DNA from: Pseudescherichia sp031979925
GTDB lineage: Bacteria > Pseudomonadota > Gammaproteobacteria > Enterobacterales > Enterobacteriaceae
Direction of reading: 5' to 3'
Assembly (NCBI RefSeq): GCF_031979925.1
Contig: NZ_DALZFB010000004.1
Span: forward strand, 356,478 to 420,477
DNA length: 64,000 bases
The stretch's first letter is position 1; the number at the start of each line of letters is the position of its first letter. Below are positions 8,468 through 16,873 of this stretch, piece after piece. A program made the position numbers and the translations under genes. The notes below the pieces were generated by a model, which saw only the letters and a list, made by a program, of their open reading frames with translations, was not told the origin of the DNA and made no database searches.

Positions 8468-9807
8468 GGCGACTGCGCTTCTCGCCGCGAAGTTCCTTTG
8501 CCCGCACGCTGCTGCTGATTGTCACCCTGCTGTTTGTCAGCCTGGTGACAACCTATCTGGTGGTGCTGAACTTTGCCATTCTGCCCAGCCTGCAGCAGTT
8601 TAATAAGGTGCTGGCGTACGAAGTGCGTATGCTGATGACCGACAAGCTGCAGCTGGAGGATGGCACGCAGCTGGTGGTGCCCCCGGCGTTTCGCCGGGAG
8701 ATCTATCGCGAGCTGGGTATCTCCCTCTACTCGAACGAGGCGGCGGAAGATGCCGGTCTGCGCTGGGCGCAGCACTATGGTTTTTTAAGCCAGCAGATGG
8801 CGCAACAGCTGGGCGGCCCAACGGAAGTGCGCGTTGAGGTAAACAAAAGCTCGCCGGTGGTGTGGCTGAAGACCTGGCTGTCGCCCAACATCTGGGTACG
8901 CGTACCGCTAACTGAGATCCATCAGGGCGACTTCTCGCCGCTGTTCCGCTATACCCTGGCGATTATGCTGCTGGCGATAGGCGGGGCATGGCTCTTTATA
9001 CGTATTCAGAACCGACCGCTGGTGGATCTTGAGCACGCGGCACTGAAGGTGGGGAAAGGGCAGATCCCACCCCCGCTGCGCGAGTATGGCGCGTCGGAGG
9101 TGCGCTCGGTAACCCGGGCCTTCAACCAGATGGCGGCAGGGGTTAAGCAGCTTGCTGACGATCGTACCCTGCTGATGGCCGGTGTCAGCCACGACCTGCG
9201 TACGCCGCTGACCCGCATCCGGCTGGCGACGGAGATGATGGGCGAGCAGGATGGCTACCTGTCGGAGTCGATCAACAAAGATATTGAAGAGTGCAACGCC
9301 ATCATCGAGCAGTTTATCGACTATCTGCGTACCGGGCAGGAGATGCCGATGGAGATAGCCGAGCTGAATGCGGTACTGGGAGAGGTAATTGCAGCAGAGA
9401 GCGGCTACGAGCGTGAAATTGATACCGCGCTGCATCCGGAGGAGATCTACCTGCGCATGCACCCGCTGTCGATTAAGCGCGCCATCGCCAACATGGTGGT
9501 GAACGCCGCCCGTTACGGCAACGGCTGGATCCGGGTTAGCAGCGGCAGTGAGGCGAACCGCGCCTGGTTCCAGGTAGAAGACGACGGGCCGGGCATTAAG
9601 CCGGAGCAGCGTAAGCATCTGTTCCAGCCCTTCGTGCGCGGCGACAGCGCCCGCAGCACCAGCGGTACGGGCCTGGGGCTGGCAATCGTGCAGCGTATCG
9701 TCGACAACCATAACGGCATGCTGGAGCTAAGCACCAGCGAACGCGGCGGTCTCTCGATTCGCGCCTGGTTCCCCGTTCCGGTAACCCGTGGTCAGAATAA
9801 TGTGTAG
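8464..9807 (+). CDS. envZ: Osmosensor histidine kinase EnvZ
   Basis: The 447-residue inner-membrane kinase/phosphatase acts on OmpR. TM1 is at about 15-40, a periplasmic domain runs to about 160, and TM2 is near 162-180. A HAMP linker follows, then the dimerisation domain with phospho-His243 in GVSHDLRTPLTR and a catalytic domain with N-box (NMVVNAARYG), G1 (DDGPGI) and G2 (GTGLGLAI). The start ATG overlaps the ompR stop by 4 bases. It is three residues shorter than the 450-residue E. coli protein. Confidence 0.98.
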   Translation: MRRLRFSPRSSFARTLLLIVTLLFVSLVTTYLVVLNFAILPSLQQFNKVLAYEVRMLMTDKLQLEDGTQLVVPPAFRREIYRELGISLYSNEAAEDAGLRWAQHYGFLSQQMAQQLGGPTEVRVEVNKSSPVVWLKTWLSPNIWVRVPLTEIHQGDFSPLFRYTLAIMLLAIGGAWLFIRIQNRPLVDLEHAALKVGKGQIPPPLREYGASEVRSVTRAFNQMAAGVKQLADDRTLLMAGVSHDLRTPLTRIRLATEMMGEQDGYLSESINKDIEECNAIIEQFIDYLRTGQEMPMEIAELNAVLGEVIAAESGYEREIDTALHPEEIYLRMHPLSIKRAIANMVVNAARYGNGWIRVSSGSEANRAWFQVEDDGPGIKPEQRKHLFQPFVRGDSARSTSGTGLGLAIVQRIVDNHNGMLELSTSERGGLSIRAWFPVPVTRGQNNV

Positions 9808-9810
9808 GAC

Positions 9811-9843
9811 GTAGGCCGGGTAAGCACAGTGCCACCCGGCGTT
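9811..9843. repeat. REP element between envZ and pckA
   Basis: A single REP palindrome (GTAGGCCGGGTAAGCACAG followed by TGCCACCCGGC) fills the short gap between the convergent ends of envZ and pckA. Confidence 0.85.
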
Positions 9844-9851
9844 TTACACGC

Positions 9852-11471
9852 TTATAGTTTCGGCCCTGCGCTGACCAACGCCGCGCCCGCTGGCGTATCG
9901 GTATACTTCTCAAAGTTCTCAATAAACAGCTTCGCCAGCGCGGTGGCTTTTTCCTGCCACTGCTCAGGAGAGGCGTAGGTGTTACGCGGATCGAGGATCT
10001 GCGGATCGACGCCCGGCAGGCTGGTGGGGATTGCCAGATCAAAGATCGGCAGCGTAAAGGTGTCAGCCTTATCAATAGAGCCATCAAGGATGGCGTCAAT
10101 AATGGCCCGCGTGTCCTTAATAGAGATCCGTTTCCCTGTGCCGTTCCAGCCGGTATTGACCAGATAGGCTTGCGCGCCCGCGGCCTGCATCCGTTTGATC
10201 AGCACTTCGGCATACTGCGTCGGGTGCAGAGAGAGGAACGCCGCGCCAAAGCAGGCGGAGAAGGTTGGGGTGGGCTCCGTCACGCCGCGTTCGGTACCGG
10301 CCAGCTTGGCGGTAAAGCCAGAGAGGAAATGGTACTGCGTCTGGTTAGCGGTCAGGCGCGAGACCGGCGGCAATACACCAAAGGCGTCGGCGGTCAGGAA
10401 GATAACCTTGGTGGCGTGGCCCGCTTTTGATACCGGCTTGACGATATTATCGATGTGGTAGATGGGATAGGAGACGCGGGTGTTTTCGGTCTTGCTGCCG
10501 TCGTCAAAATCGATGGTCCCGTCGTCGAGTACGGTAACGTTCTCCAGCAGCGCGTCGCGGCGAATAGCATTATAGATATCCGGCTCCGCTTCACGAGAGA
10601 GCTTGATGGTCTTGGCGTAGCAGCCGCCTTCGAAGTTAAACACGCCGTCGTCATCCCAGCCGTGCTCATCGTCGCCAATCAGGCGGCGCTTGGGATCGGT
10701 GGAGAGCGTGGTTTTGCCGGTGCCGGAGAGGCCAAAGAACACCGCCACGTCGCCCGCTTCACCGACGTTCGCCGAGCAGTGCATAGAGGCGACGCCCTTG
10801 AGCGGCAACAGGTAGTTCATAATCGAGAACATCCCTTTCTTCATCTCGCCGCCGTACCAGGTGCCGCCGATAAGCTGAATGCGTTCGGTCAGGTTAAAGG
10901 CAACGAAATTCTCAGAGTGAAGACCCTGCTCCTTCCACTGTGAGTTTGTGCATTTTGCGCCATTCATGACGATAAAGTCCGGCGTAAAGTCAGCCAGCTC
11001 CTCATCCGTCGGGCGGATAAACATATTCTTCACAAAGTGCGCCTGCCAGGCCACTTCGGTAATAAAGCGCACCGCGAGGCGGGTGTCGGCATTCGCCCCA
11101 CAGAAGGCATCGATAATAAACAGCCGCTTGCCGGAGAGCTGCTGAGTCACCAACCCTTTCAACTGCTGCCATACCTCGGGAGAGAGCGGTTTGTTGTCGT
11201 TCTTGCCTTTGCCTTTATCTGCCCACCACACGGTGTCGCGGGTGACGTCATCGCGGACAATGTACTTATCTTTCGGCGAACGCCCGGTAAACACGCCGGT
11301 ATCGACAGCGACAGCGCCAGAATTCGTCACTATGCCCCGCTCAAATCCTTCCAGGTCTGGACTGAGTTCTTCCTGATACAGCGTATCGTAGTCGGGGTTA
11401 TAGACGATATCCTGAACATCATTGATACCATAAGCCTTGAGATCCTGCGGGGTTAAACGTTTAACGCGCAT
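9852..11471 (-). CDS. pckA: Phosphoenolpyruvate carboxykinase (ATP)
   Basis: The 539-residue enzyme converts oxaloacetate and ATP to phosphoenolpyruvate, CO2 and ADP at the start of gluconeogenesis. The P-loop GLSGTGKTTLS is at 247-257, the PEPCK-specific kinase-2 region DDEHGWDDDG follows at 267-276, and FTGRSPKDKYIV holds the oxaloacetate-binding arginine (61-72). It is one residue shorter than E. coli PckA. It is a single-gene unit, convergent with envZ. Confidence 0.98.
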   Translation of the reverse strand: MRVKRLTPQDLKAYGINDVQDIVYNPDYDTLYQEELSPDLEGFERGIVTNSGAVAVDTGVFTGRSPKDKYIVRDDVTRDTVWWADKGKGKNDNKPLSPEVWQQLKGLVTQQLSGKRLFIIDAFCGANADTRLAVRFITEVAWQAHFVKNMFIRPTDEELADFTPDFIVMNGAKCTNSQWKEQGLHSENFVAFNLTERIQLIGGTWYGGEMKKGMFSIMNYLLPLKGVASMHCSANVGEAGDVAVFFGLSGTGKTTLSTDPKRRLIGDDEHGWDDDGVFNFEGGCYAKTIKLSREAEPDIYNAIRRDALLENVTVLDDGTIDFDDGSKTENTRVSYPIYHIDNIVKPVSKAGHATKVIFLTADAFGVLPPVSRLTANQTQYHFLSGFTAKLAGTERGVTEPTPTFSACFGAAFLSLHPTQYAEVLIKRMQAAGAQAYLVNTGWNGTGKRISIKDTRAIIDAILDGSIDKADTFTLPIFDLAIPTSLPGVDPQILDPRNTYASPEQWQEKATALAKLFIENFEKYTDTPAGAALVSAGPKL

Positions 11472-11691
11472 GTCACTGCTCCTTAGCCAATATGTATTGC
11501 CTGCGATTGTAGGGTTATTCTGAGGGGGTTAACCGCGACGAGGCTCATAGATTTATGCATCCAGGCAAGCCTTCGCTGGTGAAAACGCTGTTACAGGTAC
11601 CCGTAAGCGAGACAAATTATGGCAGGATTCATCAGATGCATAGCGAAAATGCTCTATAAAGGCAAAACGCAGGTCAATTTATCGGTGAGAT

Positions 11692-11707
11692 TGTGAGTGT
11701 AATCGCT
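11692..11707. promoter_or_regulatory. Possible CRP site far upstream of pckA
   Basis: TGTGAGTGTAATCGCT has one perfect CRP half-site (TGTGA) and a 3/5 second half at the correct spacing. It is about 220 bp from the pckA start, in the gap shared with hslO. CRP activation of pckA is established in E. coli; assigning this site to it is inference. Confidence 0.3.
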
Positions 11708-11722
11708 TTCCGGTAAGCAAAC

Positions 11723-11748
11723 AGCGCGCCGTCTGGCAACGGCGCGCT
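11723..11748 (-). terminator. Terminator hairpin after hslO
   Basis: A 10-bp perfect stem AGCGCGCCGT/ACGGCGCGCT with a 6-base loop lies 7 bases beyond the hslO stop. On the minus strand it is followed by GTTTGC, a weak T-tract. Confidence 0.65.
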
Positions 11749-11755
11749 AAAAGGA

Positions 11756-12634
11756 TCAATGTACCTGCGGATCGGCAGGAGAGGCGTTGTTGCGGATCTC
11801 CGCAATATCCATGGCGTTAAACAGATAGTGATTGCCACAGTAGTCGCAATGCATATCGATTTCGCCATCCTCCTCCAGAATGCTGTCGATCTCCTCATCC
11901 GGCAGCGTCTTCAGCGCCCCGGCGCAGCGTTCGCGAGAGCAGGTGCACTTAAACTCAACGTCCTGCGGATCGTAGAGCGTCACCTCTTCTTCGTGATAGA
12001 GACGCCACAGCACTTCATTCGCCGGCAGGGTAAGCAGCTCTTCCGTTTTGATGGTGTCGGTCAGCGTCGCCAGGTGTTCGAAGTCATTAGCGTCAGTATT
12101 CTGGGCTGGCAGCACCTGTAGCAGCATACCGCCTGCGGCTGGCAGGCCATCGACTTCACCGGTGCGGATGTAGAGGCGCGTCGGCAGCTGCTCCGAGCGC
12201 ATGAAGTAGTCCTCCAGGCACGCTGCCAGCGTATCGCCTTCCAGGCCGACGACGCCCTGATAGCGCTCGCCCTCTTCCGGGGAGATGGTGATCACCAGAT
12301 AGCCGTTGCCGACCAGGGTTTTCAGATCGGCATCGTCCGCGATCTCGCCCTGAACACGGGCCACGCCGCGCAGCTGCTGCTTGTTGTTGCCGTTGATGAC
12401 CGCCAGGCTCATCGGGCCGTCGCCCTGCAGCTGGACGGTAATGTCACCGGCAAACTTCAGCGTAGCGGTCAGCAGGCTGGTGGCCACCAGCAGCTCCGCG
12501 AGGATGTTTTTCACCGGCTGCGGGTAGCTGTGGTTTTCAAGGATCTGCCGCAGGCTTTCGGATACCGTTACCAGTTCGCCACGAACAGCGTGGTTTTCAA
12601 ACAGATAGCGGTGTAATTGGTCGTGTTGGGCCAT
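11756..12634 (-). CDS. hslO: Redox-regulated chaperone Hsp33
   Basis: The 292-residue cytoplasmic holdase is switched on by oxidation. The N-terminal substrate-binding domain spans about 1-180. The C-terminal redox switch has the zinc-binding cysteines Cys230 and Cys232 (CTC) and Cys263 and Cys266 (CDYC), with the linker between. It follows hslR in the yrfG-hslR-hslO cluster with 24 bp between genes. A terminator hairpin follows the stop. Confidence 0.98.
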   Translation of the reverse strand: MAQHDQLHRYLFENHAVRGELVTVSESLRQILENHSYPQPVKNILAELLVATSLLTATLKFAGDITVQLQGDGPMSLAVINGNNKQQLRGVARVQGEIADDADLKTLVGNGYLVITISPEEGERYQGVVGLEGDTLAACLEDYFMRSEQLPTRLYIRTGEVDGLPAAGGMLLQVLPAQNTDANDFEHLATLTDTIKTEELLTLPANEVLWRLYHEEEVTLYDPQDVEFKCTCSRERCAGALKTLPDEEIDSILEEDGEIDMHCDYCGNHYLFNAMDIAEIRNNASPADPQVH

Positions 12635-12658
12635 AATTATCTCTCTGGAGGGCGACGA

Positions 12659-13060
12659 CTACTCGTCATCACCGTATTTAAATTTCATCAGGTCGCGGCG
12701 CTCTTTTTTATCCGGGCGGCGCTCCGGGTGCGGCATCGTTAACGCGTTCATCTTGCGGGCCAGCGCCATCTTCTCGCGTTTTTCAATACTTTCAGCCGTC
12801 TCTTCATACAGCGCCACCGCCTCGCTTGCCGGGCGGCGCTGATCGGTAATGGCTTTTACCACTACCGTGCGTTCATCGTTTCCCTGACGCAGGGTCAGGG
12901 TGGCATTCAGCTCGACGATTTTACCCGGCTTGCTGCGTTGCCCGTTGTAGTGCACCTTGCCGCCCTCGATCATCTCGCGGGCCAGGGCGCGGGTTTTGTA
13001 AAAGCGCGCCGCCCAGAGCCATTTATCTAAGCGGACTTCTTGCGCGGGCTTCTCTTTCAT
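12659..13060 (-). CDS. hslR: Heat shock protein Hsp15, ribosome recycling factor
   Basis: The 133-residue RNA-binding protein has an S4 domain near the N-terminus (VRLDKWLWAARFYKTRALAREMIEGGKVHYNGQ region). Hsp15 binds 50S subunits that still carry a nascent chain attached to tRNA and helps free them. The C-terminus is highly charged (PERRPDKKERRDLMKFKYGDDE). It lies 10 bp after yrfG and before hslO, as in E. coli. Confidence 0.96.
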   Translation of the reverse strand: MKEKPAQEVRLDKWLWAARFYKTRALAREMIEGGKVHYNGQRSKPGKIVELNATLTLRQGNDERTVVVKAITDQRRPASEAVALYEETAESIEKREKMALARKMNALTMPHPERRPDKKERRDLMKFKYGDDE

Positions 13061-13070
13061 CGCGTCTCCT

Positions 13071-13739
13071 TCATTTGAGGGAGGGGATCAGGCGGCGATA
13101 GTCGTTGAGTCCAGGGTGGCGCTGATAGCGCTTCTCCACCAGCCCGGAGTCAGGATTGGTGACGCCGAGGCAGTAACGAATACCAAATGTCGCCGCCGCA
13201 TCCAGAATCGGCTCGCTGTCATCAATAAACAGCGTCTTCTTCGGGTTCAGGCCGGTAGCCTCAACAACGGCCTGCCACAATCGTTGATCCTCTTTCGGAT
13301 AACCAAATGTGTGGGTAGAAAGCAATAAATCAAGGTGTGCACCAAGCCCGGTATGCTCAAGCTTCACCGCCAGGTTATGCGGATGAGCATTGGTGAGCAG
13401 AATGCGACGCTTGCCGCAGGCTTTCAGCGCGTCCAGAAAAGGCACCGTATCCTCACGCAGAACGGCACGTGCTCCCTCGGCGGTGGTCATGGCACAAATA
13501 TCGAGCCCGAGACGTTCGCTCCAGTAATCCAGACAGTACCAGTTTAGCGTATGCTGCACGGCATGGTACTCCGCCTGCATGTGCGCCTGCGCCTCGGGCG
13601 GCGTTAAGCCACGTGCGGAACCAAAGGTTTCCGGTACCAGCGTCTGCCAGAAGTAGTTATCGAACGCGAGGTCCAGCAGCGTGCCATCCATGTCCAGCAG
13701 CACGGTATCCACGTCCTGCCAGTTAATATCAATATGCAT
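13071..13739 (-). CDS. yrfG: GMP/IMP nucleotidase, HAD family
   Basis: The 222-residue HAD phosphatase has motif I DMDGTLLD (about 16-23), motif II in LLTNAHP and motif IV in FIDDSEPILDAAATFG. The E. coli YrfG enzyme hydrolyses purine 5'-mononucleotides such as GMP and IMP. It is the first gene of the group leading to hslR and hslO and lies 75 bp downstream of igaA on the same strand. Confidence 0.93.
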   Translation of the reverse strand: MHIDINWQDVDTVLLDMDGTLLDLAFDNYFWQTLVPETFGSARGLTPPEAQAHMQAEYHAVQHTLNWYCLDYWSERLGLDICAMTTAEGARAVLREDTVPFLDALKACGKRRILLTNAHPHNLAVKLEHTGLGAHLDLLLSTHTFGYPKEDQRLWQAVVEATGLNPKKTLFIDDSEPILDAAATFGIRYCLGVTNPDSGLVEKRYQRHPGLNDYRRLIPSLK

Positions 13740-13814
13740 GAGATACTCCTGCGAGAGGATAAGCGCGACAGGGTAGCATACCCTGTCGCGCGTCGTATTT
13801 ATCAGATGAGGCGA

Positions 13815-15950
13815 TCAGATGAGGCTGTCGGAGGCCTGAAGAAGCTGCGGGTTCAGGCAGCTGTCGTAGTACTCCTGAATATCGGCAAGGCGTGAGCGGT
13901 GGCGCTGGTAGCGACGCACTGCCTGGACGGCGTTATAGAGAGTACAGACGATCATCGCCAGCAGCAGCAGCGCGGTACCAATATAGCGCCACAGCCCGGC
14001 GCTGGATGGCATCCGGTGCAGGCTGACATGCTTCGTTCCGTTGGCATCGGTATAGATGTTAGTGACAATACCCTCGGCGCTAAACGGGGTCTGCATCAGC
14101 ATTTGCGCCAGCCGTTGAAATTCGTTCCACTGCTCCTGAGCCGGATAGTCATACAGGGCAATCGGCGGCCAGGGCTGATCCACCAGCTCGCTGCCCTCAT
14201 CGCTGGCGATCACAAACCCGCCCGGTGCCGGGCTATTCAACGCCTGGGCGGCACGTGAGGTCTCGCGCAGCAGGAAGGGGGCGGTGGAGGTGGTCACCAG
14301 ATTATCAAGGGATTCGGCGCTGACCGGACGCAGCAGCACGTTGACGCCGCTGAGCCTGCCAGCGCTGGCGCGTTTGGTCAGCGTCTCCCAGTCTTTGGTG
14401 TTGCCAAGATTCACCAGCGCATTTTTCAGCCGCACGCATTCGTCGTCAGCAGAGCAGAGATCCTGAGTTTTTAGCACAATCTCGGCGAAATCATCCAGCA
14501 GCACCATGCCCGACTTTTGAATCGCCGAGCGCAGCGCGGCGCTGACGTGGGAATCCTCTTCGCTGGAGGGGTGCAGCTGGCGATTGACCGCCTGGATCAG
14601 CGCGTTCGCTTTATTAACGATATCGGACTCCGGCAGCGGCAGCGGCGGCGCGTCGTTCCAGATAATCTGCGAGCAGTCGAACGGCGAGAAGGGGGAGTTT
14701 TGCCGCCCGCGCCAGTTCTCCTGCATATGGATATTGCACATCCCGGTGCCCTGGATGCTTAGGGTATCGCCTATCCGCAGCCCGGCCTGCTCCAGCTGAC
14801 TGACGCTGGTAGCCTCAACGGTCTGCGCGCCCTTCATCCATGACAGAGTGAATTTAACCGGCATATCCAGCGGCACCCAGATCAGCAGCAGAACCAGCAC
14901 CACCAGCGCACCGAGGGAGATAATAGCGCTACGCAGCCAGTGCTGTAACGGGAAGTTGATCGCTTCGTCATGCAGGGATAAAAACCGTCCCTGGCGCACG
15001 ACGTGGCGGTCAAGATAGATATCGATATCGGTCTGCTGGCCCAGATCCTGGGTGATGTAGGGCTGCCAGTGGCGGGGATAGATCAGATCGATAATCCCTA
15101 ACGAGATATTGTTGATCTGCTCCTGATTGTTTTCACCAAACAGTCCCCAGCGCCGGGGCGTACCGCGCAGGCAGTGGATCTCCCGCAGGGTGTTTTTAGC
15201 CGGTGGGGCGAAGATCCCCCACAGCCCGGCGGCGAGGAGCATAACCGCGCCCCCGGCCATCCACGGTACAAAGACGTCCGGCGTCGCGAGGCAGAAATAG
15301 AACAGCAGGAATGAGGTCACAATCAAGAGCGCTTCTCGCAGGCCATCCGGGCGACTCAGGGCATACTCCTCCCGCGTCTCCTGACGAATATTCAGCAGCT
15401 CAATCTGTTCGCTCTCCTCCCCGCGGATAGAGGTCTGGGTGGAAGAGGGCAGCTCCAGCGCATAGCCGCGCGCTTCCTGGATATAGTCGCTCAGCGTATG
15501 GCCGTTAAGGGAGATCACCAGCGGCAGCGTATCGGTGCGGATAAGCTCAACCACGTTCTCGTCGGTGATATACTGCTCCCAGAACGGCGGTAGATGGACT
15601 TCAACCGAGTCGAGAAAGTAGCGCCACCTGTTTAGGTCGTCGCTGTTAATACCGTAGCGGGTGATCGAGTGGGTAACGGAGAGCACCGTATTGCTTTGCG
15701 CATTCAGGGAGAGAGAGACGGGGGCAGCGGTTGCGCCCGTCAGGCCGGGAGCCTGCTGGGTACGAGACAGCGTCTCGATATAGGCTTCAACCGCGCTACG
15801 CTCTTCTGGCGTAAGCTTACGGTTCGCCGCGCCAGCAAAATCTGGCAGGTACGGCAGACGGAAGCGACGGTGTGAACGTCGTCTGAAAAACCACCCTGCA
15901 AGGAGTGCGCAGGCCAGCATAGCAGCGATAAAAATCAAAATGGTGCTCAT
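13815..15950 (-). CDS. igaA: Inner-membrane Rcs repressor IgaA (YrfF/MucM)
   Basis: The 711-residue protein has an N-terminal transmembrane helix (STILIFIAAMLACALLAGW), a helical pair near 210-250, another near 340-358 (SLGALVVLVLLLIWVPL), a large periplasmic part from about 360 to 650, and a final helix near 655-675. IgaA restrains the Rcs phosphorelay through RcsD and is essential in Salmonella when Rcs is intact. It matches the enteric family over its full length. Its only close neighbours are nudE, divergent, and yrfG. Confidence 0.95.
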   Translation of the reverse strand: MSTILIFIAAMLACALLAGWFFRRRSHRRFRLPYLPDFAGAANRKLTPEERSAVEAYIETLSRTQQAPGLTGATAAPVSLSLNAQSNTVLSVTHSITRYGINSDDLNRWRYFLDSVEVHLPPFWEQYITDENVVELIRTDTLPLVISLNGHTLSDYIQEARGYALELPSSTQTSIRGEESEQIELLNIRQETREEYALSRPDGLREALLIVTSFLLFYFCLATPDVFVPWMAGGAVMLLAAGLWGIFAPPAKNTLREIHCLRGTPRRWGLFGENNQEQINNISLGIIDLIYPRHWQPYITQDLGQQTDIDIYLDRHVVRQGRFLSLHDEAINFPLQHWLRSAIISLGALVVLVLLLIWVPLDMPVKFTLSWMKGAQTVEATSVSQLEQAGLRIGDTLSIQGTGMCNIHMQENWRGRQNSPFSPFDCSQIIWNDAPPLPLPESDIVNKANALIQAVNRQLHPSSEEDSHVSAALRSAIQKSGMVLLDDFAEIVLKTQDLCSADDECVRLKNALVNLGNTKDWETLTKRASAGRLSGVNVLLRPVSAESLDNLVTTSTAPFLLRETSRAAQALNSPAPGGFVIASDEGSELVDQPWPPIALYDYPAQEQWNEFQRLAQMLMQTPFSAEGIVTNIYTDANGTKHVSLHRMPSSAGLWRYIGTALLLLAMIVCTLYNAVQAVRRYQRHRSRLADIQEYYDSCLNPQLLQASDSLI

Positions 15951-16217
15951 GCTTTTCCCATCTTACTTTTCTTACAGAGGTGTAGTCAGTGCACCTTGTT
16001 GGCGAAGCGAATAGTAGCAGCGCCCGATAGTAACAAAGCCGTATCGTTGACCATATCAGCAAATTCCTAGTTTCATTTCAACCTCTTGACTTTTTTGGCT
16101 AAATGATTAATGACTCATTCTACGTTGCACATATGTAAATAAAAGGCAATTGCCGTTGCCGAAACCGTGCGGTTTGCCGCACAATGGCGAAAGTTTTCAC
16201 TGGAAAGACCCATCAGA

Positions 16218-16778
16218 ATGAGCAAATCATTGCAAAAACCCACCATCCTTAACGTAGAAACGGTGGCTAAATCGCGCCTGTTTAACGTCGAAAGCGTGGA
16301 TCTGGAATTTAGCAACGGCGTTCGCCGCGTGTATGAACGTATGCGTCCCTCGACCCGTGAAGCCGTTATGATTGTGGCCATTGTCGATGAGCACGTGATG
16401 CTAATCCGTGAGTATGCCGTCGGCATTGAATCCTACGAGCTGGGGTTCCCGAAAGGGCTGATTGACGCTGGCGAGAATGTCTATGAAGCGGCTAACCGCG
16501 AGCTAAAAGAGGAGATCGGCTTTGGCGCTAACCAGCTGACCTTCCTGAAGAAGCTCAGCATGGCGCCCTCCTACTTCTCCAGCAAGATGAACATCGTGGT
16601 TGCAGAAGATCTCTATCCGGAGTCGCTGGAAGGGGATGAGCCAGAGCCGCTGCCGCAGGTGCGCTGGCCGCTGGCACATCTGATGGATCTGCTGGAAGAC
16701 CCCGATTTTAATGAGGCCCGCAACGTAAGCGCGCTGTTTTTAGTCCGCGAGTGGCTGAAAGGGCAGGGACGACTTTAA
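16218..16778 (+). CDS. nudE: ADP-compounds hydrolase NudE
   Basis: The 186-residue Nudix hydrolase acts on ADP-ribose, NADH and diadenosine polyphosphates. The Nudix box is complete at 80-102: Gly80, Glu86, Arg94-Glu95-Leu96, Glu98-Glu99 and Gly101. The open frame extends upstream to 16167, but MSKSLQKPTILNVETV is the conserved start and gives the E. coli length. It is divergent from igaA. Confidence 0.96.
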   Translation: MSKSLQKPTILNVETVAKSRLFNVESVDLEFSNGVRRVYERMRPSTREAVMIVAIVDEHVMLIREYAVGIESYELGFPKGLIDAGENVYEAANRELKEEIGFGANQLTFLKKLSMAPSYFSSKMNIVVAEDLYPESLEGDEPEPLPQVRWPLAHLMDLLEDPDFNEARNVSALFLVREWLKGQGRL

Positions 16779-16787
16779 ATTTAATCA

Positions 16788-16864
16788 CGCCTGGCGGCGC
16801 TAACGCTTGCCGGGCCTACCGCGACAAAATGTAGGCCGGGTCAGGCGAAGCCGCCACCCGGCGT
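16788..16864. repeat. REP/BIME pair between nudE and mrcA
   Basis: Two inverted REP units (16788-16820, ending CTTGCCGGGCCTACC, and 16831-16864, starting GTAGGCCGGGTCAGGCG) lie between the convergent nudE and mrcA genes. Confidence 0.9.
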
Positions 16865-16873
16865 GTTAACCAC